DNA of 40,470 nucleotides from NCBI GenBank assembly GCA_016709845.1, contig JADJMA010000043.1, positions 1 through 40,470 on the forward strand, read 5' to 3'. Shown in pieces: positions 19,316 to 29,093 of this stretch (positions are counted from its first letter, which is position 1; each line of letters opens with the position of its first letter). The notes beneath the pieces were generated by a model, which searched no databases, was not told the origin of the DNA, and saw nothing but the letters and a program-made list of their open reading frames with translations. The position numbers and the translations under genes were made by a program. The DNA comes from Flammeovirgaceae bacterium. Lineage in GTDB: Bacteria; Bacteroidota; Bacteroidia; Cytophagales; Cyclobacteriaceae.

Positions 19316-20415
19316 TTGTTCCTCATCACGATACTTTGCTTCTCTGTTCTAGGTATTCAAATTATTTACATACTCTTGTTTTTACTTGGGTTTGCTAAAG
19401 ACGAAAAAGATGCCCTACAGCCTGCTCACCCGGTTTCAATTATTGTTTGTGCGCACGATGAAGAGGTAAATCTTCGGGAATTGATTCCTTTATTATTGAC
19501 TCAGGATCACCCTGAATTTGAAGTAATCATTGTGGAAGATCGCTGCAATGATGGCACGTATGATTATTTGCGCGAAATGACAGCCACACACAATCAACTA
19601 AAATGGTACGGGTGGTGCACAAACCAGATCACATCAATGGAAAGAAATTTGGTTTGACGTTAGGCATCAAGGCGGCTAAGTACGAGTGGCTCTTATTTAC
19701 CGATGCCGACTGTCGTCCGGCTAGTAATCAATGGGCTACGCAAATGACCTCCCACTATAATGAGAATACCCAAATCGTTTTAGGTTTTTCACCGTATACA
19801 AAACGAACCGGATGGTTAAATGCCTTTATCAGATTCGAATCGATTGTTACAGGAATTCAAATGATCAGTTTAGCTAACCTTGGTAAACCCTATATGGGCA
19901 TAGGTAGAAATCTGGCTTATACCAAATCATTATTTCTTGGCCATAAAGGGTTTAATGATCATTTAGCAGTTACCGGTGGCGATGATGATTTATTTATAAA
20001 TCACGTGGCGACAAAGAAAAATACACGGGTGTGTTTGAGTTCAGAAGCGATAACAGTATCCCATCCAAAAGAAAGTTGGCGAGAATTTTTGCACCAGAAA
20101 CTCCGCCATCTCTCAGTAGGAAAAAAATATCAGGTAGGTGATAAAATTATCTTAGCGCTTTTTTCACTTACGTGGATGCTCACCTGGTTTTTTGTTGCTC
20201 CTTGTATGGCGTTTACTATCGGTTTTTATGGAATTGCCGCACTTTTTACTGTACGATGGGTTTTGCAGATTATTCTTATCCACAAAGCGACCCATAAAAT
20301 GGGAATGGGCTTTGAGGTCTGGAAAACGCCCTTTTTAGATTTTATTTTTTCCTTTTATTATCTTGTCACCGGCCTTCGGGCGTTAGTAGTCAAAAGAATC
20401 CAATGGAAGAACTAG
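19316..20415 (+). CDS. Family 2 glycosyltransferase, membrane-bound, one frameshift
   Basis: About 365 aa from TTG 19316; in-frame TTGs at 19262 and 19286 are alternatives and no ATG exists. The order is N-terminal TM helix (FLITILCFSVLGIQIIYILL), GT-A domain with SIIVCAHDEEVNL, IIVEDRCNDGT, the DxD-like TDADCRP, the acidic GGDDDLFI, and HQKLRHLSVGKKY as the (Q/R)xxRW-like motif, then C-terminal TM helices. A frameshift near 19600 joins HNQLK to MVRVVHKPDHINGKK. Polysaccharide or glycolipid synthesis is likely; the sugar is unknown. The 3' end overlaps the sigma-factor gene by 13 bp. Confidence 0.88.
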
Positions 20416-21059
20416 AAGATAGTCGTTTTTCGTCCAAAGCATTAGAAGATTTTAAGCTGATCGATATGGCGGTGGATGGCGATGATAAGGCTTATGCCAA
20501 GTTACTTCAGCGCTATAAACGCCCCGTGTATCACATGATACTAAAAATGGTACGCAACATAGACGATGCCGAAGACCTGACTATGGAATCTTTCTCCAAG
20601 GCTTTTCGAAGTCTGCATAAGTTTAAGAAGGATTTTACTTTTAGCACGTGGCTATTTCGAATCGCTACCAACAATACCATCGATTTCATACGCAAGAAAA
20701 AAATAAATACGCTAAGTATTCAAAGCACGTTTACCGATGATGATGGTCAATCGGTGGGCATTGATGTGGAAGATGACGGTAATCTGAATCCACAAGACGA
20801 AGCGATCAAAGCCCAGAAGGAAGAATTAATACAGGTATTCGTAAACATGCTTCCGTCTAAATATCAAAAGTTGGTGCGCTTGCGCTACTTTCATGAATTA
20901 AGTTATGAGGAAATTGCAGCAGAATTGGAAGCACCCCTGGGTACCGTAAAAGCCCAACTTCACCGGGCTCGTGAATTAATGTACGACCTGGTGAAGAATA
21001 AAAAGGGACATGTAAGCCCTTTTTCTATTAAAACCTATTTTTTATCAATACTAAATTAA
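20403..21059 (+). CDS. RNA polymerase sigma-70-family (ECF-type) factor
   Basis: 218 aa. Sigma region 2 spans about residues 30-105 (LLQRYKRPVYHMILKMVRN, EDLTMESFSKAF, FSTWLFRIATNNTIDFIRKK). An acidic linker follows, and region 4 spans about 150-205 (LPSKYQKLVRLRYFHELSY, the helix-turn-helix EIAAELEAPLGTVKAQLHRA). No anti-sigma gene is adjacent. The start ATG lies inside the glycosyltransferase end. The last 20 or so codons run through a terminator-like hairpin (21000-21024), so the natural C-terminus may be nearer VKNKK and the extension may come from an indel in the A-run. Confidence 0.93.
   Translation: MEELEDSRFSSKALEDFKLIDMAVDGDDKAYAKLLQRYKRPVYHMILKMVRNIDDAEDLTMESFSKAFRSLHKFKKDFTFSTWLFRIATNNTIDFIRKKKINTLSIQSTFTDDDGQSVGIDVEDDGNLNPQDEAIKAQKEELIQVFVNMLPSKYQKLVRLRYFHELSYEEIAAELEAPLGTVKAQLHRARELMYDLVKNKKGHVSPFSIKTYFLSILN
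21000..21024 (+). terminator. Terminator hairpin inside the sigma gene's 3' end
   Basis: AAAAAGGG (21000-21007) and CCCTTTTT (21017-21024) form an 8-bp stem with a 9-nt loop, ending in a T-run. It has the look of an intrinsic terminator for the glycosyltransferase-sigma pair. It lies within the open frame, about 36 bp before the stop as written. Confidence 0.55.
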
Positions 21060-21065
21060 AGTCGT

Positions 21066-21095
21066 TTTGAAATTTGGGACATTTCAATACTTTTG
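21066..21095 (+). promoter_or_regulatory. Bacteroidota promoter before a GTG start
   Basis: TTTG (21066-21069), 18 bp, TACTTTTG (21088-21095). The -7 box fits TAnnTTTG and lies 5 nt before GTG 21101, where the coding region of the next gene most plausibly begins. This predicts a leaderless message. Confidence 0.5.
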
Positions 21096-21100
21096 GCACT

Positions 21101-21640
21101 GTGAAAAGAGGCTTTACCTTATTTCTGCTCGCGTTATTCCTGCTCAATGTGTTGGGATACTATGGGGTTTTTATTGGCCTTCAGGTTAGTAATACCCGGG
21201 CTATGCAAACGAGCTTCGATAACGACACCTACGCGCAGTTACATGAAGTAACCGTGAAGGTTCCGCTTACAGTTCCTTATTTAGGGGATTCGCACGAATA
21301 CGTTCGTGTTGATGGAGAGTTCGAACACGAAGGCGAGGTTTACCGCATGGTGAAGCAGCGCTATCAAAGCGATACGCTTTACATTGTGTGTGTTAAAGAC
21401 AAGGCCTCAAAAAAAATTAATCAAGCATTAACGGATTATGTTAAAACATTTTCAGACAAACCGGCAGGGGAGAAAGGAAATTCTAAAACAATCCAAAACT
21501 TTATAAAAGATTATATGACGACCACCACCGAGTTGCAATGGCAGAACGATGGTTGGAACAAACGTATTAATGAAAGTGCTTACCTGAGCCAATATCAATC
21601 TGTTGGCATTTTGCACACCACGCCACCCCCTAAGGGTTAA
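21101..21640 (+). CDS. Hypothetical membrane-anchored protein
   Basis: 179 aa from GTG 21101, chosen because the hydrophobic N-terminus VKRGFTLFLLALFLLNVLGYY follows directly and a promoter box lies just upstream. An in-frame ATG at 21074 falls within the promoter. One N-terminal TM helix or uncleaved signal is followed by a soluble, probably periplasmic part of about 150 residues. Conserved-looking stretches include VKVPLTVPYL and RVDGEFEHEGEVYRMVKQRY. I do not recognise a domain. The 172 bp up to the next gene hold a short GGGC/GCCC hairpin but no clear terminator. Confidence 0.7.
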   Translation: MKRGFTLFLLALFLLNVLGYYGVFIGLQVSNTRAMQTSFDNDTYAQLHEVTVKVPLTVPYLGDSHEYVRVDGEFEHEGEVYRMVKQRYQSDTLYIVCVKDKASKKINQALTDYVKTFSDKPAGEKGNSKTIQNFIKDYMTTTTELQWQNDGWNKRINESAYLSQYQSVGILHTTPPPKG

Positions 21641-21812
21641 TTCTTTTCTGTCCGGATCAATCCGGAATATCCACACCTATTTCTTAAGTACGGGCTAACG
21701 CCCAATGGCTAACGGCAAGTTTGATTTTGAGTTGCTCGGCATCTTAAAATTCAAATTTCTTAAGGCGTATATCCGTGGAATAAAATCAAGCTGTTTTTTA
21801 ATTTTTTATTGA

Positions 21813-22736
21813 ATGAATAAATATTTACTGTCTGGTTTATCCGGCCTTACTTTTTTAATTGCATTTCCGCTTACAGCGCAAACACCCTATGACGCGGTTA
21901 TGATGAAACAAAAAGAATTTTGTTTCGCACTTACTTATGAGCAAGGATCCTGGGATCACTATTGGGAGGGCACCTATCTTCGAACTAACCAAACCGTAGC
22001 AACAGTTTCCAGAAGAATTGTAACACCCATGCTAGCCATTGGTATTTTGGATAAGTTGAATCTTTTGGTTGGCGTGCCCTACGTTAAAACAGAATCAAGC
22101 GAACCCAATGGTGGAAAGTTTCAAGGTGCACATGGTTTCCAAGACTTAAGTATTACGCTCAAATATGAAATACTGAATAGACAATTAGGGAAAGGAAAGT
22201 TGGCCTTGTTGACAGCGGGCGGCTATGGTACTCCTACCACAAATTATCTTTCCGATTACCGACCTTATAGTATTGGTAATGGAACAAATGAATTTTCATT
22301 AAGAGGCATAGCCCAATACAAATTGGATAAAGGGCCGTACCTAAAAATGATGGGCGGTCATTTGTTCAGAGGCCAGACGAAAGCCGAGCGCGATTACTAT
22401 TATAATAACGGAAGCTATTATACCGCCTGGATGGACGTACCCGATGCATGGGAGTATTGTGTTGCTTTAGGAGCATGGCTGTTGGATAATTCTCTGAAAA
22501 TAGAGGCCAATTATTATAGTCTTAAATCTACAAGTGGAGACGATGTGTGACCTTATAACGCAGCGCAGCCAACGAATAAAGTTCAATATGATCAGGTTGG
22601 CTTTGTTGCTCAATATTATCTCAAGCCTGTGAAAGGACTTGGGGTACTTGCTTACGGCTCGCAGGTAGTGAATGGAAGGAACTGGGGTAAGTTTGCCAGT
22701 TTTGGTTTTGGTGCAACCTATCAGTTTAAGCTTTGA
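21813..22736 (+). CDS. Outer-membrane beta-barrel protein with an in-frame TGA
   Basis: About 307 aa. A signal peptide (MNKYLLSGLSGLTFLIAFPLTAQ) precedes alternating aromatic/polar strands typical of a transporter-type outer-membrane barrel (LNLLVGVPYVKTES, DLSITLKYEIL, YCVALGAWLL). A TGA at 22548-22550 interrupts the same frame; after it the barrel continues (QVGFVAQYYLKPVKGLGVLAY) to a typical C-terminal strand ending in FGATYQFKL. CGA to TGA would explain it. It lies 3 bp before the haloperoxidase-like gene, so the two probably form an operon. The substrate is unknown. Confidence 0.78.
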
Positions 22737-22739
22737 TAA

Positions 22740-24285
22740 ATGAAGATTATGAAAAGAAATATTCTTAATTGGATTTGTACTTGCTTGATCATTTTATTGG
22801 TTGCAGCGTGCGAAGATGAATTGCCTACCAGGGCAAACTACACGGCCTATGCTTTTTCAGATTTAGATGTTGATGGGGGTAGCTGGTCTCCGATACTTTT
22901 ATTAAGTGTTAGTGCTATTAGTATTGATGTACCTGCTGATGTGACTTCAAATGAGTATCAAAATGAATTGGCTTCTTTAAAATCGGAAACAGAATCTCTT
23001 AATGGAGATGAAAAGAGAGCCGTTGACTATTGGACAAACAATTCGGTTTTAAGATGGAATGAAATTGCTTTAGAATTGATTGCAAAGTATAACCTGATAC
23101 CTGGGCCCAATGATGATGGAACGTATACTTTGCCAAACTCAGTTTCGCCCGAAGGGCCACCTCCCTTTCCGTTTGCTCACCCGCCTTATGCTGTCAGAGC
23201 GCTCGCTTATCTGAGTGTTGCACAGTTTGATGGATTGATTACGGCCTGGCACTATAAGTATATGTATAATCGTGAGGCGCCCTATGTAGTTGACAATACA
23301 ATTAATGCAGCGTATAAGCAAAACAAGGTTCCTTCCTACCCATCGGATGGCGCGGTAATAGCAGCCTCAGCGCGTGATATTTTATCGGTGATGTTTTGGA
23401 AAAAGAATATCTAAAAGCTAAAGCAGATGAACATCTGCAAAGTTTGATCTGGGCGGGTGTGAATGTTGAAAGTGATATTGAAGCTGGTGAATTTATTGGT
23501 GCCGAGGTTGCTAAAGTTGCTCTTGCTCGTGCTGCCACGGATGGTATGAAGAAAGCGCAATGTCCTAAAGCTGTTTCCGACTCAATCAAGGCATCGGCTT
23601 TAGCAAGGTTTGGCTGGCAGTGGGATAACCTGGAATTGCCCACACGACCCGTAGGGCTTACTCCATTGTTTGGGAAAGTGAAAATGTGGAACATACCGAC
23701 CGTTGAAGAAGTACGGCCTGGTATCCCACCTGCCCCTGGTTCCGATGAGTACAATGCAAACGTGGAAGAGCTTATACACTTTCAGGATAACATGACCGTT
23801 GAGTGGCGAAGAATAGCCAACTATTGGCAGGATGGATTGGGTACCTATACGCCACCCGGGCATTGGAACAAAATTGCAAAGGATTATATCATTGAATATA
23901 AAGAGAATCCTCTTCGCACAGCCCGCGTGTTTGCTTATTTGAATATGGCAATGATGGATGCTGGTATTAGTTGTTGGATGCAAAATATTATTATCACTAC
24001 CCAAGGCCAATTCAACAGATACCGGGTTTTAAAACCATTGCGGGCACGCCTAACTTTCCTAGTTACACATCAGGGCATAGTGTGTTCTCTGCTTCTGCGG
24101 CTGAAGTATTAGCTTATCTATATCCTACACAGGCCACTCAGTTTCGAGCGTGGGCCGAAGAGGCTGCGGTGTCAAGAATCTACGGTGGAATTCACTGGCG
24201 CTTCGATGCCGAAGTAGGTCTGAATCAAGGAAAGAAAGTAGCAGAATATACAGTGAATAAAGCAAAATTAGACGGAGCCGATTAG
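22740..24285 (+). CDS. Vanadium-dependent haloperoxidase/PAP2-like lipoprotein, two frameshifts
   Basis: About 515 aa. The start is MKIMKRN (22740) or the second ATG at 22749. The lipobox LLVAAC predicts a lipidated Cys followed by acidic residues, as in Bacteroidota exported lipoproteins. The anion-binding residues of the vanadium haloperoxidase/PAP2 superfamily are all present with correct spacing: DAKYYYHYPRP (Lys and Arg), PSYTSGHSVFS (Ser-Gly-His) and SRIYGGIHWRFD (Arg and catalytic His, six apart). Shifts lie near 23400 and 23985. The members could be haloperoxidases or phosphatases; sequence alone does not decide. A strong terminator follows. Confidence 0.88.
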
Positions 24286-24383
24286 CGATGAAGAGATTTG
24301 TATTCTTATTAAGAACCGTGTTTTCGTTTTTCTGGGTCTAGTCAGGATTTAAGATTTAAGTAATTGTTTTTAATTGTTGTTTT

Positions 24384-24417
24384 AAAATGTCGGGCAGGGG
24401 TGCCCGACATTTTTTTT
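24384..24417. terminator. Strong intrinsic terminator
   Basis: A perfect 13-bp stem (24384-24396 with 24401-24413, core TGTCGGGCA) closes a GGGG loop and is followed by a run of T to 24417. An A-run precedes the stem, so it can work in both directions. It would end the outer-membrane/haloperoxidase operon and the convergent antiporter transcript. Confidence 0.85.
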
Positions 24418-24503
24418 ATTTCAAAGTTGATATCCTTCATGATAATTTTACCCTTCGCACCAAACAATTCATATATCGTTTATAGGCACACGCACGCGAG
24501 TAA

Positions 24504-25970
24504 TCAAATCCTTAAGCCAAAGATTTTATATAATTCTTCAATAATAGTTTTGTTGTCGGCTATTACCAGCAGGTGATCATGAGCTTCAATCACCGTTTCA
24601 CCATTGGCACTAATGTATTTTCCATTCCTATGAATTAAAACAATAAGCGCTCCTTTCGGCATACCTATTTGAACTACCGCTTTGCCAACAATAGTAGATT
24701 CTTGAGAAATATCTAATTCAATAAGCTCAGATTTAATGTCCTCTTTAACTCAATATCGAGCGGAAAATTTCTCTTAATTTTTCCGGGCACGCTTACATGA
24801 AGCCATCGGGCTACCATAGGCAGCGCGGAGCCTTGTAAAACAACGGACGAAACCGAGATGAAGAATACCAGATTAAAAATAGTATCGGCATAGTTCACTC
24901 CAGCAAGCAAGGGGTAAGTGGCAAATACAATGGGTGCTGCTCCGCGCAAGCCTACCCACGATATAAAAAGTTTTTTCGGAAGTTAAGCCCCTTAGTTAAC
25001 GAAAGAGAAATAAACACGGCTATGGGTCGGGCTGCAAAAATCAGAAAAGCAGAAATCATCATGCCTGAGCCAAGAAAGGGAACAATCCTGCTTGGATAAA
25101 CAAGAAGCCCTAAGGAAAGGAACATGACGATTTGCATTAGCCAGGCTTGCCCGTCAAAAAACTTCATTAAGCTTTTCTTATGGATAAAATTGCTACTGCC
25201 CAAAATAATTCCAGAGATGTATATCGCAAGAAAACCGTTACCACCTATAAAGTCGGTAAAAGAAAAGGTGAAGAAGACAAGGGAAAGCACAAGTACCGGA
25301 TATAATCCGGCAACATCGAGTCGGATTTTGTTAACCATCCAGATCATGATTTTACCCATGGCAAAGCCGCAAGCGCCACCCAGTATCATTCCTTTTAGGA
25401 ACTTTGGAATCAGAACAACAACTGAAGCGTCAGGATTTAAAACCAGATAGGTCATGCTTACAGTAAGGAAGTACGCCATAGGATCGTTGCTTCCACTTTC
25501 AAATTCAAGCGTGGGCCGAAGATGTCCCTTAAGCCAATGCTTCGCGTACGCAAAATAGAAAAAACAGCGGCCGCATCAGTTGAAGAAACAATGGCTCCTA
25601 GTAATAGGCCTTCGGCTAAGGTAAAGCCAAGTAGGTAAGATGTAAAAACACCAACCAGAATGGCTGTAAGTAAAACGCCAAGCGTGGAGAGCGATAAGCC
25701 TTGCCAAAGCACGGGTTTAACGCTTTCCCATTTGGTGTCTAGTCCTCCTGAGAATAAAATAAATGTAAGAGCAATTACTCCTAAAAATTGGGCGAGTCGT
25801 GGGTCATTGAAATATATGCCCCCGGGTCCATCAGACCCGGCCAGCATACCGACTACTAAAAATAAAATTAGCGTGGGTACGCCAAGTTTAAAAGAAGTTT
25901 TGCTGGCAATAATGCTAACAAACAGCAAGATTGAACCAAGTAATAAAATATTTTCAACAGATAATGTCAT
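24504..25970 (-). CDS. CPA1-type K+/H+ (or Na+/H+) antiporter, three frameshifts
   Basis: 488 aa when read across shifts near 25500, 24970 and 24745, which cancel out. The start is MTLSVENILLL (ATG 25970). The transport domain has about 12 helices, including LILFLVVGMLAGSDGPGG, FILFSGGLDTKW, LLLGAIVSSTDAAAVFSIL (conserved Asp) and SWVGLRGAAPIVFATYPL. The C-terminal 80 residues (SELIELDISQESTIVGKAV to EELYKIFGLRI) form a TrkA_C/RCK_C-like ligand-binding domain, as in the NhaP2/CvrA potassium/proton antiporters. A perfect hairpin lies 13 nt upstream of the ATG. Confidence 0.9.
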
Positions 25971-25983
25971 GGTCCAGTAAATA

Positions 25984-26020
25984 TAGGTTGTGTGATCACC
26001 AAAGGAGATCACACAACCTA
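25984..26020 (-). promoter_or_regulatory. Perfect 14-bp hairpin in the antiporter leader
   Basis: TAGGTTGTGTGATC (25984-25997) pairs perfectly with GATCACACAACCTA (26007-26020) around a 9-nt loop. On the minus strand it ends 13 nt before the antiporter ATG. No T-run follows in either direction, so a simple terminator is unlikely. It may be a protein or RNA regulatory element, or an operator-like inverted repeat. Confidence 0.55.
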
Positions 26021-26025
26021 AGGCA

Positions 26026-26130
26026 TTAAGATATTTTCAAGATACCAAACAGAATGACAAGAAGCACGCCCATTAGTATAACAAACCAAAGTCGATTTCC
26101 AAAATATTTGATAAATAGATTTCTCGATAA
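26026..26130 (-). CDS. Possible small membrane protein, start not found
   Basis: An open stretch of 34 codons ends at TAA 26026. It reads SRNLFIKYFGNRLWF, then the hydrophobic helix VILMGVLLVILFGIL, then KIS. A basic head followed by a single TM helix is typical of small membrane proteins. No ATG precedes it: upstream is a poly-C/G tract that may have erased the start or be an artefact. It lies upstream of the antiporter on the same strand. Real coding status is uncertain. Confidence 0.3.
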   Translation of the reverse strand, partial: LSRNLFIKYFGNRLWFVILMGVLLVILFGILKIS

Positions 26131-26137
26131 GGAGGAA

Positions 26138-26154
26138 GGGGGGGGGGGGGGGGG
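26138..26154. repeat. Poly-G tract of 17
   Basis: Seventeen consecutive G followed by CC and another GGGG, in the 382-bp gap between the antiporter and the amidohydrolase. In an AT-leaning intergenic region this is either a slippage-prone homopolymer or a sequencing/assembly artefact. From here to 26352 I see only a small GGGGT/ACCCC hairpin and AT-rich sequence upstream of the next gene. Confidence 0.9.
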
Positions 26155-26352
26155 CCGGGGTGGTTGACCCCCTCACACCCAAAGTATTGATTTTGTTACA
26201 GCTTAATTCCGGTGTTGACTTTCCCTTATTTTTAGGTAATTTTTAAAATCATTTGTGCGGAATGCGCCTATAGTTAGTAGGTCAGTATTTGTCAAGGTTG
26301 AGTAGGTCGTAAAAATTAAAGTGCTAGCGATTTTAATTAAACAAGCTTTATT

Positions 26353-27678
26353 ATGCAACGTAGAACGTTTATTAAAAAATCCTCCCTTACCGTTTTAGGT
26401 ACTGCTACATTAAGCAACTTGCCGATCAATAGCTGGAGCCAAACAAGTCAAAGTAGTTTGAGAGTAAATAGCAAGCGGATTGATACCCGCATTTTTGAAC
26501 TCGCCAAATTTGGTCGCGATGAAAACGGCCAGGGCTACCGCGTGGCCTATACACCCGGAGATAGAGCGGGTCGTGCGTGGTTTATAGATCTAATGAAAAA
26601 GGCCGGGCTAGATGTTCGTATTGACGAAGGTGGAAATATTATCGGAAGCCGGAAAGGAAAAAATAATTTATTAAAGCCTATTGCTTTTGGTTCGCACATC
26701 GACATGGTACCCGATGGGGGCAATTATGATGGAGCATTGGGTTCACTCAGCGCACTGGAAGTAATTGAGATACTTAATGAAAATAAAATTATAACAGAGC
26801 ATCCCCTGGAAGTAATTGTTTTTGCCAATGAAGAAGGCGGCCTTATTGGTAGCATGGCCATGGTGGGTAGACTTACGGAAGCCGGGTTGCAGCAAATCAG
26901 TCAAAGTGGGTTGGTTATGGCAGATGGAATAAAAGCCATTGGAGGCAACCCCGATCAGATAAAAAATGCCATTCGCCCGAAAGGTGCGATTCATGCTTTT
27001 GTGGAATTGCATATTGAACAAGGGGGTACCTTGGAAACAGAGAACCTTCAGATAGGAGTTGTAGAAGGGATTGTTGGTATTGTGGATTGGGAAGTTGTGG
27101 TGGAGGGTTTTGCCAATCATGCCGGAACGACTCCCATGAATCTTCGCATGGATGCCCTGCTGACTTCATCCAAATTGATACTTGCTGTTAATGAAGTGAT
27201 TACGAGTGTGCCTGGCAAGCAAGTGGGTACGGTTGGTAAGATTGAAGCCTTGCCCGGAGCGTACAATGTTATTCCCGGCAAGGTTACGTTAGGTTTAGAG
27301 ATTCGGGATTTGTCGGCTGATAAAATTGAAATGCTATTTGCTGAAATAGAAAAGCGGGCCGCAAGTATTGCGACTGAATCAAAAACAAAAATAAACTTTA
27401 TCCGCCAGGCAAGTACCTCCAAGCCGGCCCTCACAGATAAATCATTACAACAAAAAATTAATAACACTGCGAATGCTCTTGGCCTTACAACAAAGTTTAT
27501 GCAAAGTGGCGCGGGGCACGACACCCAACAAATGGCAAGCATAGCACCCGTGGCTATGATTTTTGTTCCGAGCGTTGGGGGCATCAGTCATTCGCCTAAA
27601 GAATTTACAAAACCGGAAGACATGACAAACGGAGCTAATGTCTTACTGCAAACTATTTTGGCTATTGATAAGGAATAG
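26353..27678 (+). CDS. M20-family amidohydrolase (carbamoylase/allantoate type), Tat-exported
   Basis: 441 aa, intact. Hydantoinase/carbamoylase-family metallohydrolase acting on N-carbamoyl amino acids, allantoate or similar; the substrate cannot be decided. The N-terminus MQRRTFIKKSSL is a twin-arginine signal and the hydrophobic stretch ends near SWSQ. Metal-site motifs in order: GSHIDMVPDGG (His), YDGALGSL (Asp), ANEEGG (Glu-Glu), LHIEQGG (His) and GGISHSPKE (last His). NHAGTTPM marks the dimerisation lid domain. Periplasmic location suggests scavenging. It is convergent with the DUF4249 gene; the 101-bp gap has an A/T-only hairpin. Confidence 0.92.
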   Translation: MQRRTFIKKSSLTVLGTATLSNLPINSWSQTSQSSLRVNSKRIDTRIFELAKFGRDENGQGYRVAYTPGDRAGRAWFIDLMKKAGLDVRIDEGGNIIGSRKGKNNLLKPIAFGSHIDMVPDGGNYDGALGSLSALEVIEILNENKIITEHPLEVIVFANEEGGLIGSMAMVGRLTEAGLQQISQSGLVMADGIKAIGGNPDQIKNAIRPKGAIHAFVELHIEQGGTLETENLQIGVVEGIVGIVDWEVVVEGFANHAGTTPMNLRMDALLTSSKLILAVNEVITSVPGKQVGTVGKIEALPGAYNVIPGKVTLGLEIRDLSADKIEMLFAEIEKRAASIATESKTKINFIRQASTSKPALTDKSLQQKINNTANALGLTTKFMQSGAGHDTQQMASIAPVAMIFVPSVGGISHSPKEFTKPEDMTNGANVLLQTILAIDKE

Positions 27679-27779
27679 AATGGCGGCGCAAAAAATTTTA
27701 TAATAATAAATTTTTTTGTTGCCTACAAGGGCCGACTATTGACTGCCAAAACTTATCTCTTAGCATTAGCTGAAAGCAC

Positions 27780-28938
27780 CTAGTCCTCCCAGAAATCGGG
27801 TTTAATGTTCGTAGCATTAGGAAACAATTCCAGACAACTTAACCACCCAATTTTTGAAAAATCCACGTGGGGTATAGTCACTTGGGGTGGAACATCTGCG
27901 GGGGTAATATATTTACTTTTGGAAGCTACACCGCTTGCATAAAATATTCCAACAATAGGTGTTGTTGTTCCTTTAAGTTGAATAAAAGTACTTGGTATTT
28001 TTCCGGTAATGGGTTGAAACAAACTTCCGACAGCTTCTTTTTGATCTCTAATACTTTTGAAAAACTGAAAGGAGTTTTCAGTTAATGTAGCTTGAGTAAC
28101 TTCAATATGTATTTTGAACATAAAAATCCAACTATCCAAGGGTACTCTATAAATTGATACGTTCCGGGTAGCTTACCGTAGAACTAAATATTTCATCACT
28201 TAATATTGGAGAATTATTAAATATTTTATACCAACATGTGCAACATTCACATGGCGCAATTCTTATGTAATTGGATGCTCCATTTCCATGATAATTTTTT
28301 CGTAAACCCGTGCAAAGTGGAATATAATTACACCTCCCAAAATCTTCTGGAATAGGATAACATCCGCCCCCACTAGATTTCACAATCCCAGGGTGCGTAA
28401 CTGATTTAAAGGTACCCGTCATAGTCCACATGTAACGACTATCGTTGCCCCCTCCATTTCCAAGTGAATTAGCATAAACGTCAAAGCCATAATTCGTTGC
28501 GCCTGAAGAATTGACTATAGAAGTAAACTCAGAATACAGACTATCAATTGCACCAGGCGCGAGCAGCGTATCGGGAATGGATTCATAAACTCTATCATCT
28601 TCAAATTCAATTCGGATTTTGTACACCCCGCCAATCCGGCCTTGGGTTGTGCTGGTTTGATACACCCCACTTTCTACTTCAACCAGTTCTTCGTCATTAC
28701 CCAATTCATCAAGAAGATTAACGTGCTTAGCGGAAACGGGTATTTTTGGGTTTGACTTTGATTCAATGTCGAAGCTGGAATTTAAATAAACTTTGTACGG
28801 TCCCGGCTGATTAGTAATATGGCCGGATACAGAAACCGGCAGGGTGGGAGGTAAATCAATATCAAATTGAATGCGATCCACACAGGCCGATAAAATTAAG
28901 ACCGAAGTAATTGCGAAATATTTTCTCAATGAATTCAT
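27780..28938 (-). CDS. DUF4249-type lipoprotein, one frameshift
   Basis: About 386 aa. The lipoprotein signal MNSLRKYFAITSVLILSAC precedes LPVSVSGHITNQPGPYKVYL, the opening of the Bacteroidota DUF4249 family. DLLAPG-like and YMWTM strands follow, then a Cys-rich segment IAPCECCTCWY. An indel near 28150 joins STVSIYRVP to the C-terminal part HIEVTQATLTENSFQFFKSI. These proteins usually follow a TonB-dependent receptor and are thought to help outer-membrane uptake. Here no receptor is next to it, so it is an orphan. Function unknown. Confidence 0.82.
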
Positions 28939-29061
28939 GGATTAAAAAAACCTGAATGTCAACGGTGATTTGTCTTTTAAGGACGTAACCTGAATTGGCT
29001 TTAAATTTTTACTTTTTGGTAATATGACCTACTAATAAGCGAGTTCTTTACAATTTCAAGA

Positions 29062-29069
29062 TAATTTTG
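29062..29069 (+). promoter_or_regulatory. Candidate -7 box for rsmG
   Basis: TAATTTTG fits TAnnTTTG and lies 24 nt before the TTG start of rsmG. I see no good TTTG at the expected -33 position, so support is moderate. Confidence 0.4.
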
Positions 29070-29093
29070 GAAAAAACAAACTGACTCTACTCC

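Noticed and set aside
27117..27584. Long antisense open frame in the amidohydrolase gene
   Set aside because: It lies fully within a well-conserved plus-strand gene and has no recognisable protein features; the same holds for the antisense frames at 23302-23754 and 15490-15750.
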